Shown piece by piece: positions 15,312 to 20,892 of a stretch of DNA of 20,892 bases. Origin of the DNA: an uncultured Collinsella sp. (GTDB taxonomy: Bacteria; Actinomycetota; Coriobacteriia; Coriobacteriales; Coriobacteriaceae); the NCBI GenBank assembly GCA_902478945.1, contig CABSMX010000029.1:1-20892 (forward strand), written 5' to 3'. The notes beneath the pieces were generated by a model. The model was not told where the DNA came from, searched no databases, and saw only the letters and a list, made by a program, of their open reading frames with translations. A program made the translations under genes and the position numbers. Position 1 is the first letter of the stretch, and every line of letters starts with the position of its first letter.

Positions 15312-15339
15312 GCCTAGGTTCGTAGATGTGAACCTAGGC
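15312..15339. promoter_or_regulatory. Dyad operator between the 651-aa surface gene and the LuxR-type regulator
   Basis: GCCTAGGTTC (15312-15321) and GAACCTAGGC (15330-15339) are perfect 10-bp arms around the 8-bp centre GTAGATGT. It has the same TAGGTTC-N8-GAACCTA core as 12984-13017, and TCTACCTGCG follows at 15341-15350. It lies in the divergent gap, 97 bases before the surface gene and 102 bases before the regulator, so one protein bound here could affect both. Confidence 0.7.
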
Positions 15340-15398
15340 CTCTACCTGCGGTTTAATTCAATATGATTTCGCCATCGCCACACTCGTCCCGGGAACGC

Positions 15399-15404
15399 TA
15401 CAAT
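15399..15404 (+). promoter_or_regulatory. Candidate -10 of the MFS-LuxR gene
   Basis: TACAAT lies 37 bases before the TTG start and 59 bases after the dyad operator. No good -35 is seen at 17 bp spacing, which would fit an activated promoter, but the call rests on the -10 alone. Confidence 0.4.
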
Positions 15405-15441
15405 CGAGGACACGATTATTCGTCCACCCAAAGGACCGTCC

Positions 15442-16845
15442 TTGAACCTGAGCAGGTCTAAAATCAACGCGCTTCTGGCACTCGCGCTCTTCACCTTCGC
15501 CTTCCTTGCCGCCGAGTTTCGCTTCGACGTCAATGTCGGCCTGCTCGCCGGTGCCGAACGCGTTGTGCTTGCGCAGGGCTTTATCCTTGGCGCCAGCGTC
15601 ATCGGCTTTATCGGATATGCACCACTGCTCGGTCTCGCCCAACGCAAAGGCCAGCCCCAGGCAGTTGTCAGCGCCGCCGTTCCCATCGCCATCCTGGGAT
15701 TGACCCAAATCCAGTCCCCCACGGGCTCGCTTGCCCTCGAGATTCTGGGCTGCCTCGCATTCCTCGGACTCGGCCTGTTGGGCGCCGCTACGCACTACGC
15801 CTTTTCACTGGCGTTTCAAGACGATCCCAAGCTCGCCACCGGCGCGGGAGCGGCCTATGCCGCGGGCATCCTGATGCAGTTCGCCATCAACCTGCTCAAT
15901 TGCGGCGGCATCGCAGAGCTCATCGTCCTTGGCACAGTGACTATCGCCATCTCCGCCCTCAGCGCCGTTCCCCTAAAGGCTGCCGAGAGTCCCAATCCCA
16001 CCGTCAACCCCTTTGCCGAGCCCTCACACGCCCTCGCCAAGCAGGCATGTTGGAGCATCGCGCTCGTCATGATTCTTGCCTGCTTGTTCTCGACCCTCGA
16101 CAACGTGGTCACGCTCTCCAACGCTCATGGCACCATTGCCGTGCAGACCTGGCCGCGCCTCTTTTTGGCTGCAAGCGGCCTTGCCGCCGGTCTTATCTTT
16201 GATCTTGCCGAACGTCGCTACATGGGTCTCATCATGCTCGGCGTCACGGCACTTTCCACCATCTCGATCTTGGCCGTGGAAGCCGGCGCCGACCCCAACT
16301 TGGGCCTTGTCGTCTTTTACCTGAGCTCGGGCTTTTTTGTCACGTTCTTTACCGCCACGTTTACGCAGCTGGCGCCGCGCATGCATACGCCCGCACTGTG
16401 GGCTGGCATGGGCCGCGCAGCCAACAACGTATGTGCGTTCACCACGTCGGGCATCTCGCTGGCACTTGTGACCTCGGGCAATGTCGCCCTCATCATGATC
16501 GGCGCGCTCATGCTGCTTGTGGCGGCGAGTGTGGCGTTTGTAGCCGCGGGCCTGTTCCGCCTACCCCAAACCGAGCAGGAGCGCGAACACCAGCAACGAG
16601 CCGAGAAAGCACTCGCCGCCCCCACCATCGAGGAGCAACGCCAGGCCTTCATCGCCAACCACGCTCTCACCCCGCGCGAAGTCGACGTGCTCATAGCCGT
16701 GACCCAGGATGAACGCCCGCTCAAGCAGGTTGCCGAGGAACTCGGTATCTCGATGCGCATGGTGCAGCGCCACCTGAGCTCTATCTACCAAAAGACCGAC
16801 ACGCAAACGCGCGCCGGTCTCACCAAAGCCTTCCCCTCGGCCTAA
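15442..16845 (+). CDS. Membrane-bound LuxR-family regulator with MFS-like 12-helix domain
   Basis: Predicted one-piece sensor-regulator: about twelve hydrophobic helices in residues 1-375, resembling a major-facilitator domain, then a charged linker (about 376-405) and a C-terminal LuxR-type helix-turn-helix at about 409-462 (LTPREVDVLIAV...KQVAEELGISMRMVQRHLSSIYQKT). The combination is common in Coriobacteriia, often in many copies per genome; ligands are mostly unknown. The HTH is complete, including the TPRE start and the recognition helix. The TTG at 15442 is chosen because AAAGGA (15430-15435) lies six bases before it and the next residues (NLSRSKINALLALALF) begin the first helix. It is divergent from the 651-aa surface gene across the dyad at 15312-15339, suggesting it controls that gene and possibly itself (inference). 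Confidence 0.87.
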   Translation: MNLSRSKINALLALALFTFAFLAAEFRFDVNVGLLAGAERVVLAQGFILGASVIGFIGYAPLLGLAQRKGQPQAVVSAAVPIAILGLTQIQSPTGSLALEILGCLAFLGLGLLGAATHYAFSLAFQDDPKLATGAGAAYAAGILMQFAINLLNCGGIAELIVLGTVTIAISALSAVPLKAAESPNPTVNPFAEPSHALAKQACWSIALVMILACLFSTLDNVVTLSNAHGTIAVQTWPRLFLAASGLAAGLIFDLAERRYMGLIMLGVTALSTISILAVEAGADPNLGLVVFYLSSGFFVTFFTATFTQLAPRMHTPALWAGMGRAANNVCAFTTSGISLALVTSGNVALIMIGALMLLVAASVAFVAAGLFRLPQTEQEREHQQRAEKALAAPTIEEQRQAFIANHALTPREVDVLIAVTQDERPLKQVAEELGISMRMVQRHLSSIYQKTDTQTRAGLTKAFPSA

Positions 16846-16850
16846 AACAA

Positions 16851-16888
16851 AAACCACCACAAAGGTGCCTGTCCCCTTTGTGGTGGTT
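16851..16888. terminator. Bidirectional terminator formed by GGGGACAG palindrome, copy 4
   Basis: AACCACCACAAAGG (16852-16865) pairs perfectly with 16875-16888 around TGCCTGTCC. It lies between two convergent genes, six bases after the regulator stop and ten after the cytidylate-kinase-like stop. On the minus strand the hairpin is followed by TTTTTGTTTT, a good intrinsic terminator; on the plus strand the tail is weak. Confidence 0.8.
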
Positions 16889-16897
16889 ATTGATCGG

Positions 16898-17521
16898 CTA
16901 GCCTTCGAGCTGCGCTACCTTGTAGCGGTAGGCAGCGGCGATGACATCTTTGCAGCCCTCGCGGCCCAGCTTGGCGCGGTTGACGACGATGTCCTTGCCA
17001 CTCGTCATCTTCCACTTTCCGGCGCTGTAGCGCTTATAGAACGCCTCGCGCGCCTTCTGCTGCTGCTTGACCAGCTTGGCGCCCTTCTTTTTGTTAAGGC
17101 CGCGCTTCTTGCGCACGATCTCGACGCGGTCCTCAAAGGGTGCGGTCACCAACACGGCAATGTGGTTGGGATTGTTACGCAGCAGGTAATCGGACAGACG
17201 GCCTTCGATAATGCAGCTCTCGGTCTCGCCCAGATCCAAAATCACCTGGCTCATCTTTTGGAACAACTTGTCCGAGTACGAACGTGCATCGTAGCGGTCG
17301 GGCAGAAACGCCATATTCTCCACGGCCAGGCGCTCGTCGTAGGCAGCCATCTTGTCGAGCGACTCGCCCGCGCGCAGCGACGCACGCACCAGCAGCTCGT
17401 TGTCGTACAGCGGAATCCCCAACTCGTTGGCGAGGATGCGTCCGATCTCGTGGCCCTCGGCACCAAAGTCGCGCGCGATGGTAATGACCACAGGACTCTT
17501 CTTGTTCTCCAGATCGCTCAT
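16898..17521 (-). CDS. Cytidylate-kinase-like protein (Cytidylate_kin2 family)
   Basis: A P-loop kinase-like protein of 207 aa. It opens with VVITIARDFGAEGHEIGRIL (11-30), where the usual GxxGxGK loop of nucleotide kinases is replaced by an RDFGAEGHEIG pattern typical of the Cytidylate_kin2 family. It continues with IPLYDNELL (36-44), CIIEGRLSDYLL (103-114), and DRVEIVRKKRGLNKKKGAKL with basic residues that could contact phosphates. Family members are found next to transporters and regulators and their substrate is generally unproven, so CMP phosphorylation should not be assumed. The ATG at 17521 has AAAGGA seven bases upstream. A start at 17566 would translate through the hairpin 17538-17568 and is rejected. 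It is the last gene of the transporter operon, separated by 48 bases containing that hairpin, which may lower its expression. Confidence 0.82.
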   Translation of the reverse strand: MSDLENKKSPVVITIARDFGAEGHEIGRILANELGIPLYDNELLVRASLRAGESLDKMAAYDERLAVENMAFLPDRYDARSYSDKLFQKMSQVILDLGETESCIIEGRLSDYLLRNNPNHIAVLVTAPFEDRVEIVRKKRGLNKKKGAKLVKQQQKAREAFYKRYSAGKWKMTSGKDIVVNRAKLGREGCKDVIAAAYRYKVAQLEG

Positions 17522-17537
17522 CGCGATTCCTTTCTCT

Positions 17538-17568
17538 ATGTGGCAAAGGGGCTGTCCCTTTGCCACAT
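17538..17568. repeat. 13-bp palindrome with GGGGCTGTCCC core in the operon
   Basis: ATGTGGCAAAGGG (17538-17550) and CCCTTTGCCACAT (17556-17568) form a perfect stem with loop GCTGT. It is related in core to the GGGGACAG units but has different arms. It sits between the last permease and the kinase-like gene and directly abuts the latter's ribosome site, so it may act as a partial terminator or an mRNA end-protecting hairpin. Confidence 0.8.
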
Positions 17569-17569
17569 T

Positions 17570-18208
17570 CTACGCTGCCACCATTCGCCTCTGATATGCG
17601 CGAACCAGCAACGAGATACCAAAGTTGAGCACAAAGTACATCGCAAACACCAGGCCGTAGAGCATAAGCACCTGCGACAGGTCGATCGCGTGGGCCATCA
17701 CGACGTTTGCCGTGTACATGAGCTCGGCCACGTTAATGCCCGAAAGATACGAGCTGTCCTTAATGACGGTCGTGCACTGGCTAAACAGCGCCGGAATGAT
17801 CGTCTTAAACGTCTGCGGCAGAATGATGTAGCGCATGGTGGCAAAGAAGCCGAAGCCCTGGCTCTGCGCTGCCTCAAACTGGCCGCGCGGAATCGAGTTG
17901 AGGCCACCGCGCACAATCTCGGCCATAACAGCGCTGGTAAACAGCGTGAAGGCGATGGTCGAAATCACAATGTCCAAACCCTGCACCGTAAAGTAGATAA
18001 ACAGGATCCACAGCAGGTTCGGCGTGCAACGGAACAGCTCGATATAGGCGCTCACCAAAATACGGAACGGGCGGGGCGCATAGCTTTTAACGAGCGCCAG
18101 CACCGTGCCAAAGATGAGCGAGAAAAAGATCGACAGCGCCGAGATCTCGATCGTCTTAACAAAGCCGCCCCAAATGTAGAGCAGGTTGGTCGCGTTGAAG
18201 ATTTCCAT
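17570..18208 (-). CDS. Polar amino-acid ABC transporter permease (second)
   Basis: Inner-membrane subunit of the HEQRo (His/Glu/Gln/Arg/opine) permease family, 212 aa, with about five hydrophobic helices. The EAA loop that contacts the ATPase is seen as EIVRGGLNSIPRGQFEAAQSQG...YIILPQ. It begins three bases after the stop of the preceding permease, with GAGGAGG as ribosome site, indicating coupled translation. It pairs with the 248-aa permease to form the channel. The C-terminus RAYQRRMVAA is cytoplasmic-like. The substrate is inferred from the binding protein; the permease alone does not show it. Confidence 0.9.
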   Translation of the reverse strand: MEIFNATNLLYIWGGFVKTIEISALSIFFSLIFGTVLALVKSYAPRPFRILVSAYIELFRCTPNLLWILFIYFTVQGLDIVISTIAFTLFTSAVMAEIVRGGLNSIPRGQFEAAQSQGFGFFATMRYIILPQTFKTIIPALFSQCTTVIKDSSYLSGINVAELMYTANVVMAHAIDLSQVLMLYGLVFAMYFVLNFGISLLVRAYQRRMVAA

Positions 18209-18211
18209 GCG

Positions 18212-18958
18212 CTAGGCCTCCTCTACGTTGTCGAGCCCCAGCTCGGCCAGGCTCACGCCGCGCGGACGCTCCTTGGAGCGGCGCTCGAGCCACTGCACCA
18301 GCATGGCGAGCGGAAAGCAGATGATGAAGTACATAAGGCAGCAGACGATGTATCCCTGCAGGTAACCGTACAGACTCACAAAGTTGTCGGAACGGTACAT
18401 AAGATCGCCGCCGGCCACAAGCGCGAGCACCGACGTGTTCTTGACCAAGTTGAGCGCCTGGTTACACAGCGGCGGCAGAATGATCTTGAATGTCTGGGGC
18501 AGCACGATGTACCAGTACGCCTGTGCACGGGTGAAGCCCTGGCTCTGGGCCGCCTCCATCTGACCGCGCGGAACCGCCTCGATACCGGTGCGGATGACCT
18601 CCGAAATGTAGGCCGCGTGATACAGACCCACACCCAAGAAGCCCAGCACGAACGGCGCGATACGCACCGGCTGGTCGGCACCGGTTATGGCCTGCAAAAA
18701 CTGCGGACCGGCCATGTACATAAAGAGCACCTGCACGGGCAACGGGGTGTTTTGGTAAAACTCCACGTACACGCGGCTTATGGCGCGCAGCACGCGCGAG
18801 CGAGTGGTAGAGAACACGCCCAGCAGCGTACCCAGCACCAGCGACAGCAGCAGGCCGGCAACGACCACCTGCAGCGTCACGCCAAAGCCCTCCCAGAAGG
18901 GCCCCATGTTTTGAAATGTCGTCGACCAACGGTCGGCGTCAAATAATCCTTCGAGCAT
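18212..18958 (-). CDS. Polar amino-acid ABC transporter permease (first)
   Basis: HEQRo-family permease of 248 aa; partner of the 212-aa permease. It shows the EAA loop EVIRTGIEAVPRGQMEAAQSQG...YIVLPQ and a conserved early helix pattern (VTLQVVVAGLLLSLVLGTLLG). Compared with the partner it has a longer loop around QAITGADQPVRIAPF. The ATG at 18958 is preferred since GGAAGGA lies a few bases upstream and the residues MLEGLFDADRW start in the usual place; an in-frame ATA/ATG-rich extension to 18991 overlaps the binding-protein gene and lacks support. The cytoplasmic C-terminal tail ERRSKERPRGVSLAELGLD is longer than in most homologues. Confidence 0.9.
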   Translation of the reverse strand: MLEGLFDADRWSTTFQNMGPFWEGFGVTLQVVVAGLLLSLVLGTLLGVFSTTRSRVLRAISRVYVEFYQNTPLPVQVLFMYMAGPQFLQAITGADQPVRIAPFVLGFLGVGLYHAAYISEVIRTGIEAVPRGQMEAAQSQGFTRAQAYWYIVLPQTFKIILPPLCNQALNLVKNTSVLALVAGGDLMYRSDNFVSLYGYLQGYIVCCLMYFIICFPLAMLVQWLERRSKERPRGVSLAELGLDNVEEA

Positions 18959-18983
18959 TTGATTCCTTCCTTGGACGATGCGC

Positions 18984-19859
18984 CTATACAAGACCCCAGG
19001 TCTTAACCTCTTGTTCGAGCCAGCCGTCGGCCAGACGATCGCAAATCACCTGATCGACCACGGCGGAAAGGTCGCAGCCCTTCTTGGTCGCCACGCCGTA
19101 GCCCTGCTCGCCAAACTTGACCTCGGGCTGCAGCAACTCAACGGTCTCGTTCATATAGCCGGCCAGCGTGGAGCGGTCCATGGCAAAGACGTCGATATTG
19201 CCGGCGTCGAGCGAACTCTTGATGATGGGGTAGCCACTAAAGGCCCTAAACTCGGGCTTGCAGCTAAAGCCGTTGTCCTTGATCATCTGCTCGATCAGGC
19301 TCTGCGTGGTGGCGCCCTGGCTCACGCCGATGACCTTGCCATCCAAATCCTCAATCGAGGTAAAGCCCGAACGCTTCTTGACCATGAGTCCCACGTAGTC
19401 GGTGCGGTACGGCGTCGAGAAATCCCAGCTCTTCTTGCGCTCGTCGGTGATGGTGTAGGTCGCCGCGACCACGTCGAGTTGGCCGTTATCGATCAGCGGG
19501 CCGCGCGTCTTGGGCGTTACGTCGGTAAACTCGACAAGCTCCTGGGCGCGGGCCTCCTTGTAGCTCACGCCAAAGACGGCAGCGGCGATCTGGTAGCACA
19601 AATCGACTTCCATGCCCTCAGAGCGGCCCTTGGCGGTGTCGTAATAGCCGTAGCCGGGAACGTCCTTCTTAACGCCGGCATTCAGATGGCCACGCGACTT
19701 GATGGTCGCAAGCTTGGACCCCTTGTCGGAGCCCTCGCTGCTGGTGGAGTTGCCGCAACCGGTAAGCGCGGTCCCCGTCAGAGCGAGCATACCGGCGCCA
19801 GCCAGCTGCAAAAAGTGGCGGCGCGACACGGCCGCCCTCGTCATATCCGTCATGTCCAT
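18984..19859 (-). CDS. Amino-acid-binding lipoprotein (PEB1/GlnH-like, probably Glu/Asp/Gln)
   Basis: Extracellular substrate-binding protein of the ABC importer, SBP_bac_3 fold, about 291 aa. The leader carries both a twin-arginine motif (SRRHFLQLAGAG, Arg13-Arg14) and a lipobox LTGC with Cys35, so it is probably a Tat-exported lipoprotein anchored in the membrane. The mature part resembles Campylobacter PEB1a (Asp/Glu binder) in order: AGVKKDVPGYGYYD, then TPKTRGPLIDNGQLDVVAATYTITDERKK split across positions near 112-140, then IGVSQGATTQSLIEQ, and a closing KTWGL. Glutamate, aspartate or glutamine is therefore the likely ligand (inference). The start is uncertain: GTG at 19862 or ATG at 19859; the ATG has an AGG seven bases upstream. 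It follows the ATPase gene by eight bases. Confidence 0.88.
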   Translation of the reverse strand: MDMTDMTRAAVSRRHFLQLAGAGMLALTGTALTGCGNSTSSEGSDKGSKLATIKSRGHLNAGVKKDVPGYGYYDTAKGRSEGMEVDLCYQIAAAVFGVSYKEARAQELVEFTDVTPKTRGPLIDNGQLDVVAATYTITDERKKSWDFSTPYRTDYVGLMVKKRSGFTSIEDLDGKVIGVSQGATTQSLIEQMIKDNGFSCKPEFRAFSGYPIIKSSLDAGNIDVFAMDRSTLAGYMNETVELLQPEVKFGEQGYGVATKKGCDLSAVVDQVICDRLADGWLEQEVKTWGLV

Positions 19860-19867
19860 CACCGCGC

Positions 19868-20599
19868 CTAGTGCAGAATCTTGGACAGGAACTCGCGGCA
19901 GCGCGGGTTCTCGGGGTTATCGAAGAAGTGCTCGGGCGTGCCCTCCTCCAGGATGCGGCCGTCCTCCATAAAGATGACGCGGTCGGCCACCTGGCGCGCA
20001 AAGCCCATCTCGTGCGTCACGCAGATCATGGTGATGTCCTCCTGCGCGAGCTCAATCATAACGTCCAGAACCTCCTGGACCATCTCGGGGTCGAGCGCCG
20101 AGGTCGGCTCGTCAAACAGGATGATGGGCTGCTTAGTGCACAGGGCACGGGCGATGGCGATGCGCTGCTGCTGACCGCCCGAGAGATTCTGCGGATACTC
20201 GCCGGCCTTATGCGCCATGCCGACGCGCTTGAGCGCGGCGATGGCGATCTCGGTCGCCTCCTCCTTGCTCTTCTTTTGCAGCTTGATGGGCGCGAGCGTC
20301 AGGTTGCCCAGCACCGTCATGTTGGGATACAGGTTGAACTGCTGAAACACCATGGAACTATACTTGCGAGCCATCTCCAGGTGATTCTTTTTGGTGAGCG
20401 GCGTACCGTCGATGACGACCTCGCCCGATGTGGGCTCCTCCAGATAATCGACGCAACGGATGAGCGTCGACTTACCCGAACCGGAAGGCCCGATCATTAC
20501 GAGCTTCTCGCCGCGCTTGACGGTGAGATTGATATCTTTGAGCACATGCAGGTCGCCAAAGTACTTGTTGAGATGCTTGATCTCGATCATGTCTGCCAT
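19868..20599 (-). CDS. Amino-acid ABC transporter ATP-binding protein (GlnQ-like)
   Basis: ATPase that drives uptake through the two permeases. All motifs are intact in the 243-aa protein: Walker A GPSGSGKS (about 38-45), Q-loop FQQFNLYP, signature LSGGQQQR, Walker B ILFDEPTSALD, and the switch His in VTHEMGF. It is closest in style to GlnQ/PEB1C-type proteins of polar amino-acid uptake. The ATG at 20599 follows GGAAGGGA. First gene of the operon ATPase - binding protein - permease - permease - kinase-like, all on the minus strand with gaps of 3 to 48 bases. Confidence 0.94.
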   Translation of the reverse strand: MADMIEIKHLNKYFGDLHVLKDINLTVKRGEKLVMIGPSGSGKSTLIRCVDYLEEPTSGEVVIDGTPLTKKNHLEMARKYSSMVFQQFNLYPNMTVLGNLTLAPIKLQKKSKEEATEIAIAALKRVGMAHKAGEYPQNLSGGQQQRIAIARALCTKQPIILFDEPTSALDPEMVQEVLDVMIELAQEDITMICVTHEMGFARQVADRVIFMEDGRILEEGTPEHFFDNPENPRCREFLSKILH

Positions 20600-20634
20600 G
20601 AATGTCCCTTCCCTGCGTTTACACGAGTTGAACT

Positions 20635-20640
20635 ATTGTA
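20635..20640 (-). promoter_or_regulatory. Candidate -10 of the amino-acid transporter operon
   Basis: On the minus strand TACAAT lies 35 bases before the ATPase start. The -35 region at 17 bp (CTGCGG) is weak. It is the best promoter candidate in 20600-20705. Confidence 0.45.
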
Positions 20641-20705
20641 CGGAAAGAACCACGTTTCCGCAGCCCACACTACATTCCCGTAAAGAACCCGCAACCTTCC
20701 ACCCA

Positions 20706-20772
20706 CTCATTGGGGACAGACTTAAATGAGTACCCGCTCATTGAGCACTCATTTAAGTCTGTCCCCAATGAG
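20706..20772. repeat. Perfect 26-bp palindrome with GGGGACAG core
   Basis: Bases 20706-20731 are the exact reverse complement of 20747-20772, with a 15-base loop that repeats part of the arm (GCTCATTGAGC). Each arm contains CATTGGGGACAGACTTAAATG. It shares GGGGACAG with the ACCACCAC palindromes but the arms are unrelated. It sits upstream of the transporter promoter. Confidence 0.9.
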
Positions 20773-20850
20773 CGCCAAAATAATACAACCGCCCTTGTTG
20801 AGCATAAGCCAGCGAAAACCCGTACACGCGAGCAAGGTGACGTGAAATGA

Positions 20851-20879
20851 AAGGGCGCTGACCTTCTGGTCGCGCCCTT
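20851..20879. terminator. Possible terminator hairpin near the window end
   Basis: AAGGGCGC (20851-20858) pairs with GCGCCCTT (20872-20879), with an inner GACC/GGTC and loop TTCT. T-runs on either side are poor. It could end a minus-strand gene lying beyond the window. I see no gene in 20600-20892. Confidence 0.45.
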
Positions 20880-20892
20880 GAAATTGAACGTC

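Noticed and set aside
13716..15317. 533-aa plus-strand frame opposite the second surface gene, and 16865-18946 opposite the transporter operon
   Set aside because: Arg/His-rich shadows without ribosome sites or recognisable domains; the opposite strand encodes clear proteins.
5909..15441. Integrated mobile island bounded by attachment sites
   Set aside because: No integrase, transposase, tRNA or direct-repeat ends were found other than the tail cassette itself.
17522..17566. Upstream start adding 15 residues to the cytidylate-kinase-like protein
   Set aside because: It translates through the hairpin 17538-17568; a good AAAGGA site supports the ATG at 17521.

Overview
The window looks like one end of a contig from a high-GC, Gram-positive gut actinobacterium of the class Coriobacteriia, most likely Collinsella or a close relative. 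The reasons are GC-rich codon use, strong AGGAGG-type ribosome sites, a membrane-MFS/LuxR fusion regulator, giant LRR/Ig-like surface proteins ending in LAxTG sorting signals, and many short palindromes with a GGGGACAG core. This assignment is inference from gene content; there is no rRNA here. The first 32 bases are not genomic: they match the Illumina Nextera read-1 transposase adapter and run straight into a 5'-truncated glmU.

Layout. (1) Positions 33-5908, plus strand, hold housekeeping and redox genes: partial glmU, prs (PRPP synthase), pth (peptidyl-tRNA hydrolase), then an overlapping pair encoding an NfnAB-type ferredoxin:NADP oxidoreductase. Strong hairpin terminators follow glmU, prs, pth and the Nfn pair. 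(2) Positions 5909-15345 are an accessory surface island on the minus strand. It has two secreted, wall-anchored proteins of 2206 and 651 aa with near-identical C-terminal anchors. Each is followed by a copy of the same non-coding cassette: 15-bp sites in alternating orientation every 40-41 bp, then a GGGGACAG palindrome. Each gene is preceded by a dyad sharing the core TAGGTTC-N8-GAACCTA. (3) Positions 15442-16845, plus strand, encode a membrane-bound LuxR-type regulator, divergent from the second surface gene across one of these dyads, which makes it a candidate controller of both. (4) Positions 20599-16898, minus strand, are an amino-acid ABC transporter operon (ATPase, Tat-type lipoprotein binding protein, two permeases) ending in a cytidylate-kinase-like protein.

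The most unusual material is non-coding: the two regularly phased alternating-repeat arrays, the paired dyad operators, and a set of palindromes with related cores but different arms placed at gene borders. The surface genes, their tail cassettes, their shared operators and the adjacent sensor-regulator can be read as one duplicated, co-regulated surface module. No CRISPR-cas, transposase, phage, tRNA or rRNA gene is visible.
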